DNA of 64,000 nt from NCBI GenBank assembly GCA_964569385.1, contig CAZMUM010000003.1, forward strand, positions 89,567 through 153,566, in the 5' to 3' direction. The notes beneath the pieces are model-generated. The model had not been told where the DNA came from. It saw only the letters and a program-made list of their open reading frames with translations, and searched no databases. Positions 42,894-51,107 of this stretch are shown here, piece by piece (within the stretch, counting starts at the first letter, position 1; each line of letters begins with the position of its first letter). The position numbers and the translations under genes were made by a program. The stretch is from JAADHX01 sp964569385 (lineage in GTDB: Bacteria > Actinomycetota > Acidimicrobiia > Acidimicrobiales > Poriferisodalaceae).

Positions 42894-42925
42894 CCCCAAT
42901 CCTCGACACAGGTTCGGAAAAAAGG
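42866..42925. repeat. Hairpin repeat, copy 2 (right of kinase gene)
   Basis: Arms 42867-42887 and 42894-42914 (AACCTGTGTCGAGGATCGGG and its complement) pair over 21 bases with one mismatch around a CCATAA loop, followed by TTCGGAAAAAAGG. It is a direct repeat of 42077-42135 and contains the stop codon of the kinase gene (42891-42893). Could fold in RNA as a strong hairpin. Confidence 0.8.
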
Positions 42926-43001
42926 GGAACTTCGCACCGCCAGAAATCCTCGTCCCTGGCTCGAGGGGGGCGGCGGGCGGGAGGTGTCGTGGGCTGAATG
43001 G

Positions 43002-45464
43002 TTAGCTAGCGGGGCTTGGGACCCTGATGTCGACGGGGATCAGGCGTTGGCGGCCTTGCTTGAGACCGTCGTCGCCGGAGCGGGTGACGTCACCGAGGGA
43101 GAGTTTGCCGTCGGCCCGGCCGTAGTTTGTGTCGCGCTGGTGCAGCGTTCGACCCAGAGGAGCTGCCAGCGCCGCGAAGTCGGCCTCGACCAGTCCCTGC
43201 CCATGGCTTGCGCCCGCGGCGCGACTGATGTTTTCGTCCATCAGAGTTCCACCGAGGTCGTCAGCGCCAGCTCTCAAGATCTGGGTAGCGCCAGCCAAGC
43301 CGATCTTGACCCAACTGACCTGCACGTGGTCGATATGGCCGCGGTAGGCGATGCGCCCAACGGCATGCATCAGCAGTGTTTCTCGAAAGGTCATTCCTCG
43401 TCTAGCTCGGCGCTGAAGATATATCGGCGCCGCCATATGGACAAAGGGCAGCGGGATGAACTCAGTGAACCCGCCGGTTCGTTTCTGCAGCGAACGAGTG
43501 CGAATCATGTGTCTGGCCCAATGGATGGGCTCCTCAACAGCACCGGCCATGATAGTCACGTTCGAGTGCAGACCGACACTATGGGCAGCTTCGTGGACGT
43601 CGAGCCACTGTTCAGTGTTGACCTTGTCTGGACACAGAATTAGGCGCATCTCGTCGTCGAGAATCTCGGCTGCGGTTCCTGGCAACGACGCCAACCCGGC
43701 ATCTTTGAGCATGGTGAGGTACTCGACCAGGTCGACGCCAAGCCGTCTAGCACCTTCGTGGACCTCAAGGGCGGTAAAGCCGTGCACGTGCATCTCGGGC
43801 ACAGCTTCTTTGACCGCCCTGGCAACCTCGATGTAGTAGTCGCCGTCGAAGCTCGGGTGAATTCCGCCCTGAAGTGTGACCTCGGTGGCGCCTAGCTCGG
43901 CGGCTTCGATGACCCTCTCCTGGATCTCGCCGAGGCTAAGCAAGTAGGGCGTGCCCCGAAGATTGTGGCTCAGTTTGCCCTTGGCGAATCCGCAAAACGT
44001 GCACTTGAAGGTGCAGACGTTGGTGTAGTTGATATTGCGATTGTGGACCCAGGTGGCAACGTCGCCCACCGCTTCTTTGCGAAGCTCATCGGCCAATTCT
44101 GCGACCGCGACCACCTCGGGCCCGCGGGCCGCGAACAGCGTGACGATCTCGTCGAGGCCCACCTCTTGGCCGCCACGAACGCCATCGAGCACGTCTCCGA
44201 CTGGTCCTGCGGCTCCTGAGGGGCCTGGGATCAGCGCCGGCGGCAGGTTCGTCGCTCCTGAGTACCAGGCGGTGTTGTCGTCGCCAACAATGGTGTATTC
44301 GGCGCCATCGCCGACGACTATGGCCTCGTCGATGACCTCAGGGAAGTGCCCGCCTGGATCATCGCGGCCAAGGCTCGCGGCGTCGGAGCGGTCGAGCACG
44401 GCAAACCGATTCGACTCATCGAGCCACATGGTGGGGTTGGATGCAAATTCGGGATAGATGGTGAGCCGAGGGGCCAGAACGTGTCCATTGGCAACCGTGA
44501 CATCGCGAAGGCGGTCGAGGGCTGGCCAGGGGCGCTCGGGGTTCACGAAGTCGGCTGTTACCGGTGAAACGCCTCCCCAATCGTCGATCCCGCACGCCAG
44601 CAAGCCGCCGAAATCGTCGAAAAGGTTCGGTGGGGCCTGGAGGTGGATGTCGGCGGGAAGAATCAGCCTCGCCAGGGCAATCGCCTGGGCAAACTCATCA
44701 GGCGGACATGGTGGCGACTTGTGCATCGCAGTGCCGACTTTGGGCAGGAAGTTCTGAACAATCACCTCTTGCACATGGCCGTGCCGACGGTGGCTTTCGG
44801 CAATGGCAACGAGCGTCGCAACCCGATCGGCCCGCGACTCGCCGATGCCAACCAGAACACCAGTTGTGAACGGAATCTTCAGTTGGCCGGCCCACTCGAG
44901 TGTGTCGAGGCGACGCCGAGGGTCTTTGTCTGGAGCGCCGCGGTGGGCTGCAAGTTGCCCGTTGGTTGACTCGATCATCATCCCTTGGCTAGGCGCGACC
45001 TCCCTCAGCCTTGCCAACTCGTGCTCATAAAGTGCGCCCGCGTTGGCATGAGGCAATAATCCGGTCTCGTTACGGACCAACAGGCACATCTCGTACAGGT
45101 AGTCGATAGTGGACTCGTAACCGTTGTCTTGAAGCCACTGTTGGGCCGCCGGGTACCTCAGCTCCGGCCGCTCGCCAAGGGTAAACAAAGCCTCATGGGT
45201 ACCGGCGGCGGCACCGGCTCTGGCAATCTCCAGAACCTCGTCGGGCGTTAGGTATGGTGCATCAAGGCGTGCTGGTGGCTGGGCAAACGTGCAGTATCCG
45301 CATTTGTCGCGACAAAGCATCGTTAGCGGAATGAACACCTTGGGCGAGTACGTGATGCGCGTTCCGAACTGCGCATCGCGGACAGCAGCAGCACGAACCA
45401 CGAGTTCGCTCAACTCGAGCCCGAGCAGTTCATCGATGTCAAGAGTTGTCGACACGCTGATCAA
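43002..45464 (-). CDS. fbiC: FO synthase, fused CofG-CofH (F420 synthesis)
   Basis: 820 residues. Two radical-SAM domains: CofG half with CRDKCGYC (Cys51, 55, 58) and CofH half with CTFKCTFC near residue 485. The fusion matches the actinobacterial FbiC, which makes the 7,8-didemethyl-8-hydroxy-5-deazariboflavin chromophore of F420 from tyrosine and a ribityl-aminouracil. TTG at 45464 overlaps the HxlR stop (TTGA); a GTG three codons later is an equally good start. No other fbi gene is present. The operon with an HxlR regulator is unusual. Confidence 0.92.
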   Translation of the reverse strand: MISVSTTLDIDELLGLELSELVVRAAAVRDAQFGTRITYSPKVFIPLTMLCRDKCGYCTFAQPPARLDAPYLTPDEVLEIARAGAAAGTHEALFTLGERPELRYPAAQQWLQDNGYESTIDYLYEMCLLVRNETGLLPHANAGALYEHELARLREVAPSQGMMIESTNGQLAAHRGAPDKDPRRRLDTLEWAGQLKIPFTTGVLVGIGESRADRVATLVAIAESHRRHGHVQEVIVQNFLPKVGTAMHKSPPCPPDEFAQAIALARLILPADIHLQAPPNLFDDFGGLLACGIDDWGGVSPVTADFVNPERPWPALDRLRDVTVANGHVLAPRLTIYPEFASNPTMWLDESNRFAVLDRSDAASLGRDDPGGHFPEVIDEAIVVGDGAEYTIVGDDNTAWYSGATNLPPALIPGPSGAAGPVGDVLDGVRGGQEVGLDEIVTLFAARGPEVVAVAELADELRKEAVGDVATWVHNRNINYTNVCTFKCTFCGFAKGKLSHNLRGTPYLLSLGEIQERVIEAAELGATEVTLQGGIHPSFDGDYYIEVARAVKEAVPEMHVHGFTALEVHEGARRLGVDLVEYLTMLKDAGLASLPGTAAEILDDEMRLILCPDKVNTEQWLDVHEAAHSVGLHSNVTIMAGAVEEPIHWARHMIRTRSLQKRTGGFTEFIPLPFVHMAAPIYLQRRARRGMTFRETLLMHAVGRIAYRGHIDHVQVSWVKIGLAGATQILRAGADDLGGTLMDENISRAAGASHGQGLVEADFAALAAPLGRTLHQRDTNYGRADGKLSLGDVTRSGDDGLKQGRQRLIPVDIRVPSPAS

Positions 45465-45907
45465 CCGAGGGCGCCAAGGACCGATTGTGTCGCTGGTGTG
45501 GCAACGATCTCGGTGGCATCGAGGGCTCGGTCGCAGCTAGGGCAACGAACATCGAGAGCCACCGGTGTGGTGCATTCGTGGTGGGTCAGAACCGTCGGCG
45601 GTTCGCCTTCGGTGCACCATCGATCACCCCATTGCATCAGAGCGACAAGAGCAGGCGAAAGTTCGCGGCCCTTGTCGGTCAGGCGGTATTCGAACCTGAC
45701 CGGACGACCTTGATATTGAACCTTTACCAAGATTCCGGCCTCGACAAGACCTGCCAGTCGATGCGACAGCAGGTTCTTGGCAATCCCGAGGTCGTCGTGA
45801 AGCTCAGAGAATCGATGGAGGCCGCGAAAGGCGCCTCGCAAGATGAGGAGGGTCCAGCGGTCGCCTATGAGGTCGAGAGTGTTGGTGATCGAATCGCTCA
45901 TAAGCAT
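45461..45907 (-). CDS. HxlR-family transcriptional regulator
   Basis: 148 residues with the winged helix signature LDLIGDRWTLLILRGAFRG, HRFSELHDDLGIAKNLLSHRL and GILVKVQYQGRPVRFEY. The C-terminal 45 residues hold CTTPVALDVRCPSCDRALD, a possible zinc or thiol site, which would suit redox sensing known for some family members. It overlaps fbiC and would co-regulate F420 chromophore synthesis. Promoter-side repeats lie at 45926-45960. Confidence 0.9.
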   Translation of the reverse strand: MLMSDSITNTLDLIGDRWTLLILRGAFRGLHRFSELHDDLGIAKNLLSHRLAGLVEAGILVKVQYQGRPVRFEYRLTDKGRELSPALVALMQWGDRWCTEGEPPTVLTHHECTTPVALDVRCPSCDRALDATEIVATPATQSVLGALG

Positions 45908-45925
45908 GACACTCTACTGTCAGTC

Positions 45926-45960
45926 TTGATTCGAAACCAACTGGGTACTCATTCGAGACC
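45926..45960 (-). promoter_or_regulatory. Putative HxlR operator: two direct repeats
   Basis: On the minus strand GGTCTCGAATGAG (45960-45948) and GGTTTCGAATCAA (45938-45926) match at 9 of 13 bases and are 22 bases apart, two helical turns, 20-50 bases ahead of the HxlR start. This is a good layout for autoregulation by a dimeric regulator. Confidence 0.45.
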
Positions 45961-46015
45961 AACACTTACGGGCTCAGCCAGTAGACGTACTGGATGGTTG
46001 TCCGGGACTACCCTC

Positions 46016-46047
46016 CGCTCTTGACTCGCTTCGCTCGTTGGGCCGCT
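46016..46047. repeat. Dispersed 32-bp intergenic repeat, copy 2
   Basis: CGCTCTTGACTCGCTTCGCT followed by CGTTGGGCCGCT matches copy 1 at 25769-25800 at 27 of 32 bases. Lies just downstream of the transaldolase stop, in the same relation to a minus-strand gene as copy 1. Confidence 0.45.
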
Positions 46048-46063
46048 CAGGCCACGGCCTCGC

Positions 46064-47149
46064 CTACGGGCTCGGCCTCTTGGCCGCGAGGGTGGCCAGC
46101 AGGTCGTCGAAGGCCAACTTGAAACTGGCCACGCCCTGGTCCTCGAGTAGCTGGGCGACCTCTTCGATGTCGATGCCAAGGGCCGCCAACGCGTCGAGAC
46201 GGCGCAGGGCTTCGGTGAGTCCGGTGTCGAGTTGGCGGCTGGCGACGCCATGATCGGTCCAGGCGTCGATGGTGCCATCTGGCATGGTATTGACGGTTTC
46301 TGGGCCAATCATGGTGTCGACATACAACGTGTCGGGGAAGCTCGGGTCCTTGGTCGACGTAGATGCCCAGAGGGGGCGTTGTACCTGGGCTCCGCGGGCC
46401 GCCAGGGCCTGCCACCGACTACCAGAAAATGTGTCGAGAAAGGCAATGTAGGCAGCCTTGGCGTTGTCGATGGCGGTGTGACCGCGCAAGGCTGCGGCTT
46501 GTTCGGTACCGATGGCATCGAGGCGGCCATCGACCTCATTGTCGACCCGAGAAATGAAGAACGAGGCCACGCTAGCGATCTTGGACAGATCTCCCGATGC
46601 TGCCTCGAGTCCGCTGAGATAGACCTCCATTACGTCGCGGTAACGCTCTACTGAGAAGATGAGCGTGACGTTGATGGAGCGTTTCTCCGAAATCATGGTC
46701 TGGATGGCAGCGAGGCCCTCGACCGTTCCTGGGATTTTCACCATCAGGTTGGGTTCGTCGATCGAGGCATGCAGTTCGCGGGCGGCGGTGGTGGTGCCTT
46801 CGGTGTCGCGTGCAAGCGACGGGTCGACCTCGACCGAGACAAAGCCGTCGGTTCCATTGGTGGCGTCGTAGACCGGGCGCAAAAGGGCCAATGCACCCTC
46901 GATGTCTGAGGTGACAAGTTGCCAGTAGGCGTCATTGACTGACGTCCCAGCCGCCATCAGGGCACCAAACTGTTCGTCGTATTGATCGGAGCCGGCAATA
47001 GCTTTTTGGAAGATTGAGGGATTAGAGGTCAGACCTCGAATGCCGGAATCGATCCAGCGCTCAAGAGTGCCGTCGGCCAACCAGTCCCGGCGAAGGTTAT
47101 CGAGCCATGGACTCTGGCCCAGTGCGTCAAGTTCTGAGAGTTCTGGCAT
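46064..47149 (-). CDS. tal: Transaldolase
   Basis: 361 residues. RGLTSNPSIFQKAIAGSD near residue 38 and NLMVKIPGTVEGLAAI near residue 133, with the Schiff-base Lys, and later INVTLIFSVERY define class I transaldolase of the actinobacterial (Tal) type. It moves a dihydroxyacetone unit between sedoheptulose-7-phosphate and glyceraldehyde-3-phosphate. 67 bases separate its start from the tkt stop, on the same strand, so the pair is likely one operon for the non-oxidative pentose phosphate pathway. zwf and opcA, often next, are missing. Confidence 0.95.
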   Translation of the reverse strand: MPELSELDALGQSPWLDNLRRDWLADGTLERWIDSGIRGLTSNPSIFQKAIAGSDQYDEQFGALMAAGTSVNDAYWQLVTSDIEGALALLRPVYDATNGTDGFVSVEVDPSLARDTEGTTTAARELHASIDEPNLMVKIPGTVEGLAAIQTMISEKRSINVTLIFSVERYRDVMEVYLSGLEAASGDLSKIASVASFFISRVDNEVDGRLDAIGTEQAAALRGHTAIDNAKAAYIAFLDTFSGSRWQALAARGAQVQRPLWASTSTKDPSFPDTLYVDTMIGPETVNTMPDGTIDAWTDHGVASRQLDTGLTEALRRLDALAALGIDIEEVAQLLEDQGVASFKLAFDDLLATLAAKRPSP

Positions 47150-47183
47150 TGGTTCTCCTAGGGTCGAGTTCGCAGGAGCCTGG

Positions 47184-47225
47184 GTTAGGCAAGTCTGTTG
47201 TTAAGCAAGCGTCTCGTTAAGCAAG
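47184..47225. repeat. Three direct repeats at 16-bp spacing between tkt and tal
   Basis: GTTAGGCAAG, GTTAAGCAAG and GTTAAGCAAG start at 47184, 47200 and 47216, an exact 16-base period. The last one contains the tkt stop codon (TAA, complement of 47217-47219). May be a small replication-slippage product or a processing site. Confidence 0.5.
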
Positions 47226-49160
47226 TAGAGCGCGGGTGGTAGCCAACACGTTGTCGGTGCTGATACCAACAGCCTCGAGGGCTTGGGTGCCGGGTGCCGA
47301 CAGCCCGAAACGGTCGACGGCAACGTGGGCGTCGGCGTATTGAGCCCAACCAAAGCTGACTCCGGCCTCGACCGAAACCGTCGGAATGTCGGGTGGGAGC
47401 ACCGAAGCACGGTACGCGCCATCTTGGGATTCGAAGCGTTCCCAACATGGCAGCGAGACAACGCGGGCCCAGATGCCATCGGCGGCCAACGTTTCGGCGG
47501 CATCGACGCACAAGTGGACCTCGCTGCCAGTGCCCACGAGCACAACGTCGGGGTCTTCAACGTCGTTTAGCGCGTATCCGCCCATGGCAACACCTTCGAT
47601 CGAGGTGCCTTCCAGAACGGGAACGTCTTGGCGCGTAAGGATGACCGCGGCGGGTCCGTCGGCTTCGATCGCCGCCGCATAGGTACCGGAAACCTCGGTG
47701 GCATCGGCAGGCCGGAAGACGTCGAGTCCAGGAATCGTGCGTAACGCCGCCACTTGTTCGACTGGTTGGTGGGTGGGCCCGTCTTCGCCGACACCAATCG
47801 AGTCGTGCGACCAGACATATAGCACCTTGGCGTTCGACAGCGCCGAAAGACGCACCGCGGGCCGCATGTAGTCGGAGAACACGAGGAACGTTCCGACCAT
47901 CGGCAGCATGCCGCCGTGCAGTGCCATTCCGTTGGCGATCGCGCCCATGGCATGTTCGCGGACGCCATATGCAACCAGGCGCCCGTCGGGGTTTTTGGCC
48001 GACATAACGTCGCTGTCGAGAGCTGTTCCGGTGTTGCCAGTTAGATCCGCAGATCCCGACACGAGCCCTGGCACGACGCCGGCGATGGCATTGATGACCT
48101 TGGCGTTGGCTTTACGCGTAGCCACGGACTCGCCAACCTCGAAGGTCGGCAACTCGGCCTGCCAACCTGGCAGCCCATTGGCGCCAGCGCATGCTTCGAA
48201 GCGTTCGACGTTGCCACCCCAGTCGGAGCGGCGCTTTTGCCAAGCTTCCCTGGCTCCCCGCCCAGCGGATCCGGCCATTTGGTAGGCCTCAAGAACGTCG
48301 TCGCCAACCGCGAAGGTTTCGTCTGGCGACAACCCCATGAGGGTCTTGACGGCTGCGATCTCGGCGGCATCGGTGATGGCGCCGTGGGCCTTGGAGGTGT
48401 CGACCGAATCTGGCAGTGGGTAGCCAATGTGGGAGCGGACGATCACTAGCGATGGAGCATCCTCGACGTGCATGGCCCGACGAATACCGGCTTCGAGGGC
48501 ATCTAGGTCGTTGGCAACCTCGCCAAGTTCTTCGACATGCCATCCATAGGCGCGGAACCTGGCCGCGGCATCGTCAGACAAGGCGAGTTCGGTGGGTCCA
48601 TCGATAGTTATGTGGTTGTCGTCGTAGATAGCGGTTAGCCGACCTAGTTGCTGATGACCCGCTAGCGACGCTGCCTCGTGACTGAGCCCTTCCATCAGGT
48701 CGCCGTCGCCCACAATGGCAAAGGTGCTGTGATCCACGAGGCCAGCACCAAAACGAGCCCTCATGTGTCGTTCGGCCATCGCCATTCCGACGGCGTTGGC
48801 CAAGCCTTGGCCGAGGGGGCCGGTGGTTACCTCGACGCCGGCGGTGTGACCGACTTCTGGGTGGCCCGGTGTGGCCGACCCGAGCTGGCGGAACTTCTTG
48901 AGGTCGTCGAGGGTTAGACCGTGGCCGGTCAAGTACAGCATCGAATACAGCAGCATCGATGCGTGCCCTGCCGACAGAACGAATCGGTCGCGATCGGGCC
49001 ATACAGGGTCGGCGGCGTCGTATTTCATGATCCGCGACCACAGAACGTGGGCCAACGGCGCGAGTGCCATGGCCGTACCTGTATGGCCCGATTTCGCGGC
49101 GTTGACGGCATCGAGGGTGAGGCCCCTGATGGTGTCTATCTGGCGTTGCTCAAGTGTCAT
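47217..49160 (-). CDS. tkt: Transketolase
   Basis: 647 residues. HTGTAMALAPLAHVLWSRIM near the N-terminus, the thiamine-diphosphate motif GDGDLMEGLSHEAAS near residue 150 with YDDNHITIDG, and the pyrimidine-binding SHDSIGVGEDGPTHQPVEQ near 460 are complete. It transfers two-carbon ketol units in the pentose phosphate pathway with ThDP and Mg2+. tal follows on the same strand, rpiB is on the same chromosome segment. Confidence 0.97.
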   Translation of the reverse strand: MTLEQRQIDTIRGLTLDAVNAAKSGHTGTAMALAPLAHVLWSRIMKYDAADPVWPDRDRFVLSAGHASMLLYSMLYLTGHGLTLDDLKKFRQLGSATPGHPEVGHTAGVEVTTGPLGQGLANAVGMAMAERHMRARFGAGLVDHSTFAIVGDGDLMEGLSHEAASLAGHQQLGRLTAIYDDNHITIDGPTELALSDDAAARFRAYGWHVEELGEVANDLDALEAGIRRAMHVEDAPSLVIVRSHIGYPLPDSVDTSKAHGAITDAAEIAAVKTLMGLSPDETFAVGDDVLEAYQMAGSAGRGAREAWQKRRSDWGGNVERFEACAGANGLPGWQAELPTFEVGESVATRKANAKVINAIAGVVPGLVSGSADLTGNTGTALDSDVMSAKNPDGRLVAYGVREHAMGAIANGMALHGGMLPMVGTFLVFSDYMRPAVRLSALSNAKVLYVWSHDSIGVGEDGPTHQPVEQVAALRTIPGLDVFRPADATEVSGTYAAAIEADGPAAVILTRQDVPVLEGTSIEGVAMGGYALNDVEDPDVVLVGTGSEVHLCVDAAETLAADGIWARVVSLPCWERFESQDGAYRASVLPPDIPTVSVEAGVSFGWAQYADAHVAVDRFGLSAPGTQALEAVGISTDNVLATTRALLA

Positions 49161-49183
49161 TTGACCCTCCCGGCGCCGCCACC

Positions 49184-50338
49184 CTAGTTGTCGTACTCGC
49201 GAAAGAGGGCGATTGCTGCTGCGTGCCCGTGCACAGTCGTTTTACTTCCGGCTCGACCAATCTCGCCGAGGGTCGCCATACCCGCCAAGATGGGTCCGCC
49301 AGCCCAATCGGTGATGACATTGGCATCTGTGTGCGGCTCATGAAACAGAAGTTCGTTTCGATGCTTCGAAACAAACGCGATGGCCGAGGTACCAGCATCG
49401 GCGGGTGCATCCGTTAGCGCGTTCCACACGTTGGCCGCGGCTGCGGCTCCTGACCTGAGGTGGAACTGCACAGTGGTGCCCGAGGCGACCTCGCTGTCGA
49501 GCCTGATAACACGTGAGCTCGATTCAATGCCCGTGACGTCCAACATGGTGAAGGCGTCGGGCCCCGATTCGGCGGCAGTTTCGTCGCTAGCAACGCCCAA
49601 TTGAACGTGTTTGAGGGCCGCGTGGGCTGCGGCTTCATCGAGGTGCCCTAGTGCCTCACTCAAACGAGTTAGAGCTGGGCGACCGGCCAACTCCACGAGA
49701 GTCGTGCCTGACGTCGCGGTGACGGTCATGAGGTCTCCGACTGGTTCGCTGGCCTGGGCCAAAACTATTGCGACGTCCACGTTGCGGAGCAGCAAACCAA
49801 CAGCACCGTCCGAAGAAGTAAGGCGGTTGCATACGAATCGATTCGCACCCAGCGCTGGTGCGCCCGACGCGATACCACCGACGATTTCGAGCCGTGGGTA
49901 ACGCTGCGAAAGTTCATCGAGGAGGGTTCGGATCGGAAACAAGAACGGATCCGAGAGCAGGACCAGCAGGTCGGACTTGGCCAGGCCGCCATGATCAAGG
50001 CCACTGATCGAGGTACGTCCGCCGGCATCAGAAACAACTTCGAAGCTAACAGCCGACGAGTCTCGGATCGTGCTCGCCCACACCGAGATGGCCGGTCGTC
50101 CGTCGGAATCGAGACTGCCGCCGAGAATCGAAGAAGCGGTGGCCCCTATCAAGCTTGCGGGGTGTAGAAGCTGGTGAAAGGCCTCAACAATGAGCCGCAT
50201 CGAAGCGGCGTGATGAACGGTCGCGAAAACGATGACAACCCGCGGTGCTTCGCCGAGTTGTTCGAGAACGTCGCCAGCAATCTCGCCAACAGCGAAGGCC
50301 GCATCAGGATGCGTCGACATCGACGTTGCTGCTAACAC
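49184..50338 (-). CDS. FIST-domain sensor protein
   Basis: About 384 residues. FIST_N and FIST_C domains are indicated by SLIGATASSILGG, LEIVGGIASGAPALGANRFV and the C-terminal ALLFxCxxR-type segment IAFVSKHRNELLFHEPHTDANVI followed by GMATLGEIGRAGSKT. FIST domains are thought to bind small ligands such as amino acids in signalling. GTG at 50338 is used, because the ATG at 50395 lies within the upstream gene; ATG at 50320 is an alternative. Not attached to an output domain. Confidence 0.75.
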   Translation of the reverse strand: MLAATSMSTHPDAAFAVGEIAGDVLEQLGEAPRVVIVFATVHHAASMRLIVEAFHQLLHPASLIGATASSILGGSLDSDGRPAISVWASTIRDSSAVSFEVVSDAGGRTSISGLDHGGLAKSDLLVLLSDPFLFPIRTLLDELSQRYPRLEIVGGIASGAPALGANRFVCNRLTSSDGAVGLLLRNVDVAIVLAQASEPVGDLMTVTATSGTTLVELAGRPALTRLSEALGHLDEAAAHAALKHVQLGVASDETAAESGPDAFTMLDVTGIESSSRVIRLDSEVASGTTVQFHLRSGAAAAANVWNALTDAPADAGTSAIAFVSKHRNELLFHEPHTDANVITDWAGGPILAGMATLGEIGRAGSKTTVHGHAAAIALFREYDN

Positions 50339-50357
50339 TGAAACCTGAAGCGGCTGT

Positions 50358-50741
50358 TCAGGCGGGAGGGTTAACCGTGAGCGGCACGATGACAACCGGC
50401 CCCTGATCGATACAACAGTGAGCCTCGATAGTTCCGGGTTCGTCCCATGACAACTCGGCCTTTACCAGCCTGTAGTTGAACTTCCCAGGATCGATCTGAA
50501 GCGGCTGGACGTTGCGGGCAATCTGAGTTTCGTCGCGCATGAACTTGACCTCGAGTGCGCCAAGCCCGGCGTGATCGACCGGGCACCGAACGAGCACAAT
50601 TAGATGCGGTTCGAGCGTTGTCGGAAAATCGTCTGGCGCCGAAGTCGAAAAGTGAACACCGGTTAGGTCGAGGCGAGCCGAGCCATCAGCTTCTTGACGA
50701 ATATCGAAGTTGTCGACAAATAGCGCGGCCACGATCTGCAT
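50358..50741 (-). CDS. Hypothetical beta-sandwich protein (DUF6941-like)
   Basis: 127 residues of alternating polar and hydrophobic strands (AALFVDNFDIRQEADGSARL, HLIVLVRCPVDHAG, AELSWDEPGTIEAHCCID), suggesting a small beta-sandwich, similar in layout to the DUF6941 family. No catalytic motif. Same strand as and 19 bases before the FIST gene, so they are probably one transcript. Confidence 0.55.
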   Translation of the reverse strand: MQIVAALFVDNFDIRQEADGSARLDLTGVHFSTSAPDDFPTTLEPHLIVLVRCPVDHAGLGALEVKFMRDETQIARNVQPLQIDPGKFNYRLVKAELSWDEPGTIEAHCCIDQGPVVIVPLTVNPPA

Positions 50742-50864
50742 AGGACCGAAGCGTAGCGGGCCGCACCGGTTGCGAGCACAGACGACGCTGTCGGTACCGG
50801 CAACAAATATCGTGGCTAAGCCTCAGAAGTTCGTTGCCATGCACCGATTGAACGGTGGGGTGGC

Positions 50865-50898
50865 TGCTGACTACTAGGCGAATAGATGCTGACTACTA
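50865..50898. repeat. 12-bp direct repeat at the start of the small secreted-peptide gene
   Basis: TGCTGACTACTA occurs at 50865-50876 and 50887-50898, 22 bases apart; the second copy includes bases two to thirteen of the small gene, starting within its ATG. It could be an operator at two helical turns or a recent duplication that moved the start codon. Confidence 0.4.
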
Positions 50899-51107
50899 AT
50901 CGCAAGAGGATCCGATCAAGGCTTCTTTTGGCTGCCGCGGTACTGGCCTTACCGTTGTCGGCATGGGTCGGCGTAGCCCCGTCTGCGAGGGCCGAGCAAG
51001 CTCCGGCAAAGCCGCTGGCGATTCTCGAAACCGAGGTGTTCGAAAGCAGCGTCGACGCGCCGATGGACGCTTCGGTCAGCTCGCGCCGTGTGCTGGTTGA
51101 CCACTGA
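50886..51107 (+). CDS. Small secreted peptide
   Basis: 73 residues. A basic start (TNRKRIRSR) and a hydrophobic core (LLLAAAVLALPLSAWVGVAP) end in SARA, a standard signal peptidase I site, leaving a mature peptide of about 37 residues (EQAPAKPLAILETEVFESSV, then DAPMDAS and a basic end). No family recognised. Its 3' end overlaps nagA by 32 bases on the opposite strand. The signal peptide is the main support for it being real. Confidence 0.6.
   Translation: MLTTNRKRIRSRLLLAAAVLALPLSAWVGVAPSARAEQAPAKPLAILETEVFESSVDAPMDASVSSRRVLVDH

Noticed and set aside
42309..42899. 196-codon minus-strand frame over the kinase gene
   Set aside because: The plus-strand frame has a Walker A motif and a ribosome site; the minus-strand product is an antisense shadow without motifs.
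42077..42925. CRISPR-like array suggested by repeated elements
   Set aside because: Only two copies, spaced 789 bp apart, and each is a palindrome around a loop; no spacer pattern and no cas genes.
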